From JAUXFS01 sp050329575 (GTDB lineage: Bacteria > Pseudomonadota > Alphaproteobacteria > Rhodospirillales > Defluviicoccaceae), in NCBI GenBank assembly GCA_050329575.1, contig JBHJOP010000039.1:1-64000 (forward strand): a stretch of 64,000 nucleotides of DNA, written 5' to 3'. Below, one piece after another: positions 26,688 to 34,701 of this stretch (positions are counted from its first letter, which is position 1; each line of letters starts with the position of its first letter). The position numbers were made by a program, and so were the translations under genes. The notes under the pieces are model-generated. The model did no database searches. It saw only the letters and a list, made by a program, of their open reading frames with translations, and had not been told where the DNA came from.

Positions 26688-27167
26688 ATGGTGAAACGAC
26701 AAGGCATGCGGGCGCTGGCGGAAACGGTCGCCGCGATCACCGCTCCGGTGTTCCGCAAACGCGGCTTCGCCGACGGGGCGATCGTCGCCGATTGGCCGGC
26801 GATCGTCGGCGAAGCGCTGGCCACCCACAGCGCCCCAGAGAGGGTCAGCTACCCACGCGGCCGCTCCGGCGAGGGCACGTTGCGGCTGCGCATCGCCCGC
26901 GGCGGCCTCGCCACCGAGTTGCAGCATCTGGAACCGGTTCTAGTCGAACGGATCAACGGCTATTTCGGCTATCGGGCGATTGCCCACCTGCAATTCGTTC
27001 ACGGGCCGCTGCCACCGCGCCCGCCGGCCCGTCGGATGCCGGAGCGGCGGCTCACTACCGACCAGGAGAGCGAACTCGCCGCCGCGCTCGCCGCCGTCGA
27101 CGAACCGAAGTTGCGCGAGGCTCTGGAGCGGCTGGGACGCGTCATCCTCGGCCGCACCGCCGGTTGA
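26688..27167 (+). CDS. DUF721/DciA-like protein
   Basis: 159 residues. The N-terminal half fits the DUF721 (DciA-like) fold: FRKRGFADGAIVADWPAIVG, then LRLRIARGGLATELQHLEPVLVERINGYFG and a FGYRAIAHLQF turn. DciA proteins help load the replicative helicase; the alphaproteobacterial members are poorly studied. ATG at 26688 follows GGGCGGAG; the open frame upstream is a mutY shadow. The C-terminal tail (about 105-159) is Arg/Pro-rich and then helical. Confidence 0.8.
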   Translation: MVKRQGMRALAETVAAITAPVFRKRGFADGAIVADWPAIVGEALATHSAPERVSYPRGRSGEGTLRLRIARGGLATELQHLEPVLVERINGYFGYRAIAHLQFVHGPLPPRPPARRMPERRLTTDQESELAAALAAVDEPKLREALERLGRVILGRTAG

Positions 27168-27190
27168 TGGTGCACGACGCCGTCGGCGCC

Positions 27191-28141
27191 TTAGCGGCCG
27201 GAGCCAGTCGGGTTCGACGATCGACCGGCGGTGAGCCGCGGCCACAGGAGTTCACCCAGGACCGAGCTGCAGACGACGATGATCGCGACCACCTGGATCG
27301 CGGTGATCGGCTGGGTCAGGAACATCAAGGCCAGCAACGCCGTGATCACCGGCTTCAGGAAGAACAAGTAGGACCCGCGGGTGATGTCGGGCACCGCCGC
27401 CAGCCCGCCCAGCCACAGGAGCTGGGTGATCGTGGTATTCCAAACCCCGAGGGTCAACAACGACCAGCGCTCGCCCGCCGGCCGGTCGAACAGGGTGAAC
27501 GGGTCGACCCAGACGTTCCAGGCGAGACCGACGATGATCCACAACCCTGCTGCGCCGATGGTCATGCTGATGGTGGTGATGCGGATCGCCCCGTACTGGT
27601 TGATCAGCGGCCGCACCATTACCGTATAGACGGCGACCAGGGCGGCGCAGGCAACTGCCAGACCGATGCCGACGAGCGCATCCTCGCGCCCCGCCAACCT
27701 GCCGAGATAGCCGTCTGTCACCAGCAGCGCGATGCCGGCCAGCGCACAGGCGCCGCTGATCAACTTCGGCACCGTGAAGGCGACCCGGTTGATGATCAAA
27801 TTGGCGAGGCCGACGAAGATGGGGATCGTGGTGACCAGAGTGCCGACCTGGACGATGGTGGCAAAGTCGAGCGACCAGTGGAACGCGAGATAGGCGAGGC
27901 TGACCCCGACCAGCGACAGCCATACGAGGCGAACGCCGTTCTCCCTCAGCGGCGTGATCAGATCACGGGTGCTCCGCATGGCGAGGGCGGCGATCAGCAG
28001 ACCGGCACTGCCGATCAGGTAGCGCCAGACCGATGTCTCGGGCCCGGCGACCCCGGAGAGCACCGCGAAGAACTCGCTCGACGCATGACCGCAGACCCCG
28101 GCGAGAACGACGACGTAGGCGAGACTGGAGCGACCGGCCAC
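27191..28141 (-). CDS. DMT-superfamily (EamA) permease
   Basis: 316 residues with about ten hydrophobic helices arranged as two EamA repeats. The second repeat ends at SYLFFLKPVITALLALMFLTQPI and a helix with SSVLGELLWP. Such proteins export or import small metabolites across the inner membrane; the substrate is not deducible. The start is a GTG at 28139-28141, 5 bp after the hydrolase stop, so the two genes form a small operon. Confidence 0.88.
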   Translation of the reverse strand: MAGRSSLAYVVVLAGVCGHASSEFFAVLSGVAGPETSVWRYLIGSAGLLIAALAMRSTRDLITPLRENGVRLVWLSLVGVSLAYLAFHWSLDFATIVQVGTLVTTIPIFVGLANLIINRVAFTVPKLISGACALAGIALLVTDGYLGRLAGREDALVGIGLAVACAALVAVYTVMVRPLINQYGAIRITTISMTIGAAGLWIIVGLAWNVWVDPFTLFDRPAGERWSLLTLGVWNTTITQLLWLGGLAAVPDITRGSYLFFLKPVITALLALMFLTQPITAIQVVAIIVVCSSVLGELLWPRLTAGRSSNPTGSGR

Positions 28142-28146
28142 CGCCG

Positions 28147-28971
28147 TCAGTCCAGCGCGGCGAACGCGATCAGGCCGGCCGCCAGAGCCGTCGGCCGCTC
28201 GGCCGGGATCAGATGGCCGGCGTCGGCCATCTCCAAGGTCTTCGCCCGCGGCAGCCGGGCGGTCAGCGCCATCACCTCGTCGCGATCGTAGAACAGTCGA
28301 TCCTGAAGGCCGGTCACCACCAGCGTCGGCACCGAGATCTGCTCGTACGGCACCTCCCAGTCGGTGCTGCGGGCGTGTGCGAGCAGGGAGAAATGGCCGT
28401 CCGCGGGATCGATTGGCACGTAGGGCTCATCGCCGAGGAAATCACCGCGGATCTTGGCCAGCCGTTCGGGGCCGACCAGCAGCGGCATGTACAGGTCGAG
28501 GACGAGGCGCAGCCCACCGACCCGCGCCGCCCGGGCCATCGCCGTGTTGATCCAATCGAGCCGCGGACCGGAACGGCGCAGGGTGTTGATCAGGACCAGC
28601 GCTTCCGCCGGCGCACCGGCGAGCAAGGCCCGCATCGCGAACAGCCCGCCGATCGACAGCCCGACCAGAACGGGGCGGGGCGGCGCGACGGCGGCGATCA
28701 GGCGGCCGAGGTCGGCGACGATAAGCGCCTCGTCGAGAGGGGTGCCGGGGGTGAACGGGCTTCCCGCCTGGCCGCGAAAATTCCAGGCGAGCGTGCCGTA
28801 GCCGGCGGTGCGCAACGTCGGACCGATGTCGGTCTGCCAAGTCGCGGTGCTGCCGGTCAGGGCGTTGACGAACACGAAGGTTTGCTGCCGCACGCTCGGC
28901 GGGTCGTATTCATAGTAGAGGCCGTCCACATCTCCGAGGGCGAGCACTCTGCCATCACCGATCCCCGCCAC
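28147..28971 (-). CDS. alpha/beta hydrolase
   Basis: 274 residues. Seen: FVNALTGSTATWQ (oxyanion region), WNFRGQAGS, the nucleophile Ser in LVGLSIGGLFAMRAL, the acid region VVTGLQDRLFYDRDE and the catalytic His in DAGHLIPAERP. It is cytoplasmic with no signal peptide. The start is GTG at 28971 with a strong GGGAGGGGG box. It belongs with the DMT permease gene, but the substrate is unknown. Confidence 0.88.
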   Translation of the reverse strand: MAGIGDGRVLALGDVDGLYYEYDPPSVRQQTFVFVNALTGSTATWQTDIGPTLRTAGYGTLAWNFRGQAGSPFTPGTPLDEALIVADLGRLIAAVAPPRPVLVGLSIGGLFAMRALLAGAPAEALVLINTLRRSGPRLDWINTAMARAARVGGLRLVLDLYMPLLVGPERLAKIRGDFLGDEPYVPIDPADGHFSLLAHARSTDWEVPYEQISVPTLVVTGLQDRLFYDRDEVMALTARLPRAKTLEMADAGHLIPAERPTALAAGLIAFAALD

Positions 28972-29201
28972 AGCCCCCTCCCCTTGCCGTCGATCCGTGC
29001 CGAACCTTGCCGTTCCCGCGCGTGCCCGTCAACGTTCGCGCGTTCGCCTCGCCCGCGACCCGCTGGTCGCACAACCGCCGCCATCGGACGGCGGCGACCG
29101 AGGCCGTTGCGGCGTCGCGACCGGCGTTTGCCGCATTTCCCGAGGCGCGCACAGGGGTGCGCGGCGCCGCCTCGCGGGGAGGCGGGCAGCGGCACCCGCT
29201 T

Positions 29202-29513
29202 TTACCGGACCTGGCGGCGGCGTTCGGCGCCCAGCGCCTCGAGCAGGTGATTGATCGCGAGCGTCGCCTGCTGTTCGCTCGTCGCATCTTTGCGGTCGCG
29301 CTCGCGCATGATCCATGCGGAGAGGATTGAGCGCAATCTGGCCTTGCCGTCGCTGCTGCGGGCGAGCGTGTTGAGCTCCGCGAGTGCCGGGGTGGCGGTG
29401 GTGCGATCCTTGTTGATGATGGCATCGACAGCGGCGTCGATGTCCTGTTCGCCGACCTTGCCCCCCAGAATCTCGCACAGCTCGTTGCGCAGGTCTTCGT
29501 AGCCTTCGATCAT
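29202..29513 (-). CDS. uncharacterised 103-residue protein
   Basis: The start MIEGYEDLRNELCEILGGK at 29513 is set by GGGAGAGGGAC just upstream. The protein is mostly helical and charged, with no signal peptide or membrane segment. I do not recognise a family. It is divergent from the hemerythrin-like gene across about 310 bp. Confidence 0.65.
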   Translation of the reverse strand: MIEGYEDLRNELCEILGGKVGEQDIDAAVDAIINKDRTTATPALAELNTLARSSDGKARLRSILSAWIMRERDRKDATSEQQATLAINHLLEALGAERRRQVR

Positions 29514-29825
29514 GTCCCTCTCCCTACCCCGCAATAAAGGAAAGCCATCCTAAAGAAGCCACAACGGCTCTGGGGGCGATCTTAGCGGACCAGGTGAATG
29601 CGGTGCAACAGAAACCGCGGATGCGAGAGCACCTCGGGGGCCGACCGCTGCCACCACCGCCGCCAGCTGCAAATCAGGACGGTCCAGGAAAAAAGCCGGG
29701 CTGGCATGCACGGTCTATGTTCCCAGTGACAATTTGGTGACGGCCGGCCATAATGTTGCGTTGCAGCATTTTCGCATGCGAGCGCGAAACTCGGCTGCGG
29801 CAACGGGTTGGCGAAGGCCGGGACG
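29514..29825. other. 312-bp divergent spacer
   Basis: It holds the promoter candidate for the hemerythrin-like gene (29726-29754) and an 8-bp palindrome CGCATGCG near 29774. I see no gene or RNA in it. Confidence 0.4.
29726..29754 (+). promoter_or_regulatory. candidate sigma70 promoter for the hemerythrin-like gene
   Basis: GTGACA (29726-29731), a 17-bp spacer and CATAAT (29749-29754) lie about 70 bp before the start codon at 29826. Confidence 0.5.
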
Positions 29826-30365
29826 ATGGCGAAACTTTCGGAATTGGGCAAGGTGATGCACGAGGAGCACTTCCGCACCCTGGTTCTGATTTGCGGCATC
29901 GAGAACCGCATCGGCGGGGATGCTGCGAACCGCCCGATCGATCCCACCGACTCGGAGGACCGGGTGCTGCTGGAGGACCTGGTGGAGGGGCTTCAGGAGA
30001 TCATCGGCCACAACGCTTTCGAGGAGTCCGTTCTGTTTCCCTTGCTCGACAGCGATGGTGCCGGGGACTTGGCGCTGTTGCTCACCCAGGAGCATTTCGT
30101 GATGGGGCCGCAGGCCAAGCGGTTGCGCGCGCTCGCCTCCGAGATCCTCGCCTGCGGAGCTTCCGAGGAGCGCTGGGCGACCTTCCGCGCCGTGGCGGCG
30201 GAGTTTGCCAGTCAGTTGATGGGGCACCTGCAGAAGGAGGAGATGACGATCGTCCAGCGGCTTTCGACCCTCCTCGACCGCGAGGTCGATCACGCCCTGG
30301 CGCTCCGCCGGACCGCGGAACGTGACCGCAGCAAACCCGCCAAGAGAGCCGGCGAGGCCGCGTAG
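29826..30365 (+). CDS. hemerythrin-like (HHE) domain protein
   Basis: 179 residues starting MAKLSELGKVMHEEHF. The four-helix HHE pattern is visible: His in MHEEHFRTL, His-x3-Glu in GHNAFEESVLF, His in QEHFVMG and His-x4-Glu in HLQKEEMTIV. Such domains bind a di-iron centre and act in O2/NO sensing, iron-sulfur repair or storage. A cytoplasmic role in oxygen or nitrosative stress is plausible. The Lys/Arg-rich tail is not part of the domain. ATG at 29826 is chosen over an upstream GTG. Confidence 0.85.
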   Translation: MAKLSELGKVMHEEHFRTLVLICGIENRIGGDAANRPIDPTDSEDRVLLEDLVEGLQEIIGHNAFEESVLFPLLDSDGAGDLALLLTQEHFVMGPQAKRLRALASEILACGASEERWATFRAVAAEFASQLMGHLQKEEMTIVQRLSTLLDREVDHALALRRTAERDRSKPAKRAGEAA

Positions 30366-30785
30366 CACCGCCCGCCGCGAACAGCCGGCGAAATCCCAGT
30401 CGTCACCCTCCTCTGGAGATACGGACCTGCATCGTCGTCGAATGGTATGGTCACCGCCGACGGGTTCGGCTACCAAACCTCCTGTCTGATGGAGCGCGAC
30501 TCCACCGACTTCTGGAGGATCGACGCCTGCCTCCTGATCCCGGACAAGGCTCGAACCGCCTGACGTCCGGTCCCGGCGGCCTCCCGCCACCGCGGCGGCG
30601 CGCCGGCGGGTGCGCCGAACTGAGATCCACGGCCACACGATCAGACGCAGCACGTCTTGAACGGAACGGCGCCCGCTGCTATCAAACCAGGACAGGCACG
30701 GCCGCTCTCGGTGCGGTGGGGCCATCCTTTCGGCACGGGGACGCCTTTGACCGGTCTCGGAACCGCCTCCTTGCGAACGGCAGAC
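30366..30785 (+). other. 420-bp intergenic region with a possible small ORF
   Basis: No known gene is seen. One short frame, 30447-30563 (38 residues, MVTADGFGYQTSCLMERD onward, ending LLIPDKARTA), has protein-like composition but no good ribosome-binding site. It may be a remnant or chance. The rest precedes the exported glycosidase and presumably holds its promoter. Confidence 0.3.
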
Positions 30786-32108
30786 ATGCTTCGCCTCGCG
30801 GTTGCCGTTCTCGCTCTGATCGGCCTCGCGATCGCCCCACGACCGGCCGGCGCCGAACCGGTGCAGGCGCGCAAGGCCTACGATTTCGTCGACTCCCTCG
30901 GCGTGGTCGCCCATGTCAGCCGGCGCCAGGGTGTGCTCGACGACGCCGGCTGGGCGAAGATCAGCGACGCCATCGCCGAGATCGGCCTCCGCTACGTCCG
31001 CACCACCGTCACCAACGCGGTCGGAATCGCCAGGGTCCGAGCCATGCACGCCAAGCACGGCACCCGGTTCAACCTCAGGATCGACAGCCGCGCGCTCGAC
31101 GCCGGCTCCGACCAACCGTTGAGGCCGGCCGCCATCGACACGCTGGTCGCCCTGGCCAAGGAGGTCGGCCCGGAAGCGATCCTCTCCTTCGAGGGCCCTA
31201 ACGAGTACAACGCGCAGGGTCAGAAGCACGGCAACAACGCCTGGCCCGACGAATTGCGGACGTTCGCCCGGCTGATGTTCGAACGGATCAAGGCCGACCC
31301 CGAGATCGCCGACAAGCCGGTGATCGCGCCGTCGATCTGGCGTCGCCGGGTGCAGGATTTCCAGGCGGTCGGCGACATCGGCGCGTTCGTCGACCGCGCC
31401 TGCCTCCACAACTACAACGCCAGCCGGCCGCCCAGCCACGAACTTGACGAGCGGATCGCCAACGCCAGGATTCTCGCCCCCGGCGCCCCGGTGTGGGTGA
31501 CCGAATACGGCTACAACAGCGCCGTCGGTCGCCGCGGCGTTCACTTTCCGATCACCGAGTACTCCCAGGCCAAGTATCTGCCGCGTTACGCCGCCGAGTT
31601 CTTCCTCCGCCCCGAGGTCGAGCGGGTGTTCAACTTCCAGATCATCGACGAATGGCCGAGCGCCGAGATGCCGGACAAGGCGTGGGGGCTGCTGCGCAAC
31701 GACTTCTCCCGGCGGCCGTCCTTCCACGCGATGAAGAACGCCATTGCCCTGCTCGACGACGGGGACGGCGACTTTACGCCTGGACGCCTCGACTACCGCC
31801 TCTCGGGCGACATGCGCGACGTCCGGAGTTTTCTCGTCCAGAAGAAGAACGGGGTCTTCTACCTCGTCCTCTGGCAGGAGGTTGAAAGCTACGATCGTTT
31901 CGCTCAGAAGGACCTGCATCCCTCCCCACGACCCGTGACAGTGACGTTCGCGGCGCCGCCGGCGGGCGTCCGCACCTACCTGCCGACCGGGCTCGATCGC
32001 AGCGATCCGGAGACTGCGCGCAGCCCGGTCGCCTCATTCGCGGCGCCGACTTCGATCGAACTGCTCGTCCCCGACCACTTGCTGATCGTTGAGATCACCC
32101 CCCCGTAG
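30786..32108 (+). CDS. exported clan A glycoside hydrolase-like protein
   Basis: 440 residues. A signal peptide (MLRLAVAVLALIGLAIAP and PAGAE) precedes a TIM-barrel domain. The acid/base Glu is in SFEGPNEYNAQG (Asn-Glu pair typical of clan A) and the nucleophile Glu in VWVTEYGYNS. A C-terminal beta-rich part (about 345-440) follows. It should act on a polysaccharide in the periplasm or outside. I cannot name the GH family. ATG at 30786 is preferred to the open extension to 30657 because it begins the signal peptide. Confidence 0.82.
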   Translation: MLRLAVAVLALIGLAIAPRPAGAEPVQARKAYDFVDSLGVVAHVSRRQGVLDDAGWAKISDAIAEIGLRYVRTTVTNAVGIARVRAMHAKHGTRFNLRIDSRALDAGSDQPLRPAAIDTLVALAKEVGPEAILSFEGPNEYNAQGQKHGNNAWPDELRTFARLMFERIKADPEIADKPVIAPSIWRRRVQDFQAVGDIGAFVDRACLHNYNASRPPSHELDERIANARILAPGAPVWVTEYGYNSAVGRRGVHFPITEYSQAKYLPRYAAEFFLRPEVERVFNFQIIDEWPSAEMPDKAWGLLRNDFSRRPSFHAMKNAIALLDDGDGDFTPGRLDYRLSGDMRDVRSFLVQKKNGVFYLVLWQEVESYDRFAQKDLHPSPRPVTVTFAAPPAGVRTYLPTGLDRSDPETARSPVASFAAPTSIELLVPDHLLIVEITPP

Positions 32109-32251
32109 GCGGTAGCCACGGCGCGCAGCGCGGCCGTCGTCACATTTCTCTGGCGTGGCGACGATCGGAAAATTATGGTCTTGCACCCACGAGTGCTGCG
32201 CGCCGCCCTGAGCGCCGCGCCGACAGAATAACGGGGCTGGGAGAGGGCTCC

Positions 32252-32767
32252 TTGATCCGCGCGATCAGCCTTGCCGGGGTGCTTGCCGTCCTCTGGCTCC
32301 TGCTTTCCGGTTACGTCCACGAGCCGCTCCTGCTGGGTTTGGGAGCTGTGTCGGTGGCGGGCGTCGCGTTTATCGCCCGCCGCATGGACGTCATCGACCA
32401 CGAGGGTCATCCGATCCAGCTTAGCTCGCGGGCCTTGCTCTACTGGCCGTGGCTGCTCAAGGAAATCGTGCTCGCCAACATCGACGTCGCGAAGGTGCTG
32501 ATCCGGTGGCGCATGCCGCTCGACATCGCGGTGTTCAACGTTAAGGCTTCGCAGCGGAGCGAGCTCGGGCGGGTCGTCTACGCCAATTCGATCACTCTGA
32601 CCCCGGGAACGGTGACCCTCGCCCTCGATGACGACATTCTGACCGTCTATGCGCTGACCACCGGCGCTGCCGAAGGGGTCAATTCGGGCGAGATGGACCG
32701 GCGGGTCAGTGCGCTCGAGGGCAATTCGAGATGTTCGCCGCCGCAGCCCTCGCCGTCCTGTTGGTGA
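32252..32767 (+). CDS. mrpE: Mrp/Mnh antiporter subunit E
   Basis: 171 residues with N-terminal membrane helices, LLYWPWLLKEIVLANIDV and the soluble MnhE end GRVVYANSITLTPGTVTLALDDD. It starts with TTG at 32252 behind GGGAGAGGG. It is the first gene of the antiporter operon and overlaps the next gene by 37 bp. Subunit E is needed for assembly and activity of Mrp complexes. The order E-F-G at the 5' end is that of archaeal Mbh modules rather than the usual bacterial A-B-C-D-E-F-G. Confidence 0.93.
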   Translation: MIRAISLAGVLAVLWLLLSGYVHEPLLLGLGAVSVAGVAFIARRMDVIDHEGHPIQLSSRALLYWPWLLKEIVLANIDVAKVLIRWRMPLDIAVFNVKASQRSELGRVVYANSITLTPGTVTLALDDDILTVYALTTGAAEGVNSGEMDRRVSALEGNSRCSPPQPSPSCW

Positions 32768-33018
32768 TGGCCCTGGTTCTGGCGCGCGCGATCATGGGAC
32801 CGACGGTCTATGATCGGATCCTGGCGGTCAACGCCTTCGGCACCATGACCGTGGTGCTGATCGCGGTGTTCGGATTTCTGGTCGGCCGTCCGGAGTTCCT
32901 CGACATCGCCCTCGTCTATGCGCTGATCAACTTCATCGGCACCATCGCGGTGACGAAGTACGTCAAGTTCGCCCATCTCGGCGCCCCGGTCGACGAGGGT
33001 GACTGGGAAGAAGTGTAG
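32731..33018 (+). CDS. mrpF: Mrp/Mnh antiporter subunit F
   Basis: 95 residues with three membrane helices. GPTVYDRILAVNAFGTMTV and DIALVYALINFIGTIAVTKY are family hallmarks. The start codon is inside mrpE, and its stop shares a base with the GTG start of mrpG, which indicates translational coupling. Confidence 0.95.
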   Translation: MFAAAALAVLLVMALVLARAIMGPTVYDRILAVNAFGTMTVVLIAVFGFLVGRPEFLDIALVYALINFIGTIAVTKYVKFAHLGAPVDEGDWEEV

Positions 33019-33356
33019 TGGCGTTGCTGCTCGACGTTCTGAGCTGGGCCTGCATCGCCGGAGGTGCGGCGTTCGCCATCATCGGCGCGGTCGGCATCCT
33101 GCGGCTACCGGACGTGTTCGCCCGAATGCACGGTGCCGGCGTCGTCGAGACCCTGGGTGCCGGGTTGATCCTCGTCGGCCTGATGCTGCAGGCCGGCCTG
33201 TCGCTGATCACCATCAAGCTGGTGCTGATCGTCGCGTTTTTGCTGTTTACCAACCCGACCACGACCCACGCGCTGGCACGGGCGGCGCTGAACGGCGGCG
33301 TCAACCCGCTGATCGAACCCAAGGAGAAGAGCGGAGGCGGACGATCGGAAGTCTGA
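33018..33356 (+). CDS. mrpG: Mrp/Mnh antiporter subunit G
   Basis: 112 residues with three helices. IGAVGILRLPDVFARMHGAG and the later FLLFTNPTTTHALARAA are diagnostic. It starts with GTG at 33018. Its stop TGA (33354-33356) overlaps a CTG codon that is the likely start of the next subunit. Confidence 0.95.
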   Translation: MALLLDVLSWACIAGGAAFAIIGAVGILRLPDVFARMHGAGVVETLGAGLILVGLMLQAGLSLITIKLVLIVAFLLFTNPTTTHALARAALNGGVNPLIEPKEKSGGGRSEV

Positions 33357-33907
33357 TCGATATCGCGCTGCTGCTGTTCATGGCAGTCACCGGCCTGGCG
33401 ATGGTGTGGCTGCGCAACCTGTTCGCCGTGGTCATGATGTCGGGGATCTTCAGCCTGTCGGCGGCGACGCTGTAAGTGGTTCTCGACGCCGTCGACGTCG
33501 CCTTCACCGAGGCGGCGGTCGGCGCCGGCATCCCCACCGTGCTCGGGCTGGCCACTCTCGCGGTGGTCGGGACCGAGCTGGAGAAGCGGCAGACGCGCAG
33601 CTTCGTCGGACCGGTGCTGATCGTGTTGATCACCGGCGCGGCGTTGATCTACGGCACCCTCGACATGCCCCACTACGGCGATCCGTCCGCCCCCATCCAT
33701 CACCACGTCGCCCCCCGCTACATCCAGGACTCGGGTCGGGAGGTGGGCGTTCCCGACATCGTGACATCCGTGCTCGCCAGCTATCGCGGCTACGACACTC
33801 TCGGCGAGGCGTTCGTCATCTTCACGGCCGCCGCCGGCGTGCTGGTGCTGCTCGGTCGAGGCCGCCGGCGCGGCCGCCAGGGTCCCGACCAGGAAGGTCT
33901 CGAATGA
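33353..33907 (+). pseudogene. MbhD/MbhE-like antiporter subunit (MrpA C-terminal part) with in-frame stop codon
   Basis: One continuous frame encodes the DUF4040/MbhD region followed by an MbhE-like end. The first half includes LLLFMAVTGLAMVWLRNLF and MMSGIFSLSAATL. A TAA then stands at 33473-33475, and the frame continues VVLDAVDVAFTEAAVGAGI through LASYRGYDTLGEAFVIFTA. Intact relatives have an aromatic residue at the stop position, so one base change (for example TAC to TAA) explains it. The likely start is CTG at 33353 in a CTGA overlap with mrpG; no ATG, GTG or TTG is nearby. A GTG directly after the stop (33476) could restart translation. It may be a real nonsense mutation, a split gene or an error in the sequence. 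Confidence 0.8.
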
Positions 33908-34341
33908 AACGCAAGGCAGCGCTGCGCGTCACTGCCAAGGTGCTGATCCCGCCGATCTTGCTGTTCGCCCTCTATGTCCAGTTCCACGGCGACTTCGGAC
34001 CCGGCGGCGGCTTCCAGGCCGGCGTGATTTTCGCTTCGGCGTTCATCCTGTATGCACTGCTGTTCGGCGTCGCCAATGCCCGTCGGGTCGCACCGGCCGG
34101 GGTGGTGCGGGCGACCCTCGCCCTCGGCGTCCTGCTTTACGCTGGCGTCGGATTCGCCAGTCTCGTGTTAGGCGGGCCCTACCTCGACTATTCGATCCTC
34201 GCCCACGATCCCGTCCACGGCCAGCATCTCGGCATCATGCTGATCGAATTCGGGGTCGGCACGACGGTTGCTTCGGCGATGATTACCATCTTCTTCATCT
34301 TCGCGGGCCAAGACCCGCGGATCGGACGCGAAGAGCGCTGA
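33904..34341 (+). CDS. mrpB: Mrp/Mnh antiporter subunit B
   Basis: 145 residues, four helices. The MnhB signature is LFALYVQFHGDFGPGGGFQ and AGVIFASAFILYALLFG, followed by HLGIMLIEFGVGTTVASAM. ATG at 33904 overlaps the stop of the preceding frame by 4 bp. Confidence 0.95.
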   Translation: MKRKAALRVTAKVLIPPILLFALYVQFHGDFGPGGGFQAGVIFASAFILYALLFGVANARRVAPAGVVRATLALGVLLYAGVGFASLVLGGPYLDYSILAHDPVHGQHLGIMLIEFGVGTTVASAMITIFFIFAGQDPRIGREER

Positions 34342-34344
34342 GCG

Positions 34345-34701
34345 ATGGGCGGGCCCGGGCTCTACAACTATTGGATCGTCGTCGTTTTGATGATGATCGG
34401 CTTTTTCGTCGTCATCGCCCAGGGCAATCTTGTCAAGAAGATCTTCGGTCTCAACGTCTTCCAGGTCGCGGTCTTCGTCTTCTACATTTCGATGGCGAAG
34501 GTGGAGGGTGGCACCGCACCGATCCTGGACGACCGAATCGAGATCTATTCCAACCCCCTGCCCCACGTGCTCATCCTCACCGCCATCGTCGTCGGCGTCG
34601 CCACCATGGCGCTCGGGCTGGCATTGGTGGTGCGCATCCGCGACGCCTACGGCACCATCGAGGAGGACGAGATCGAGCAGCTAGAGGGCGATACCCCTTG
34701 A
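34345..34701 (+). CDS. mrpC: Mrp/Mnh antiporter subunit C (NuoK-like)
   Basis: 118 residues, three helices. NLVKKIFGLNVFQVAVFVF and NPLPHVLILTAIVVGVATMA are the NuoK/MrpC core, which contributes a proton path beside the large subunits. Its stop overlaps the TTG start of mrpD (TTGA). Confidence 0.95.
   Translation: MGGPGLYNYWIVVVLMMIGFFVVIAQGNLVKKIFGLNVFQVAVFVFYISMAKVEGGTAPILDDRIEIYSNPLPHVLILTAIVVGVATMALGLALVVRIRDAYGTIEEDEIEQLEGDTP

Noticed and set aside
29715..31919. 734-codon minus-strand open frame
   Set aside because: It is antisense to the hemerythrin-like gene and the exported glycosidase, both of which have clear motifs.
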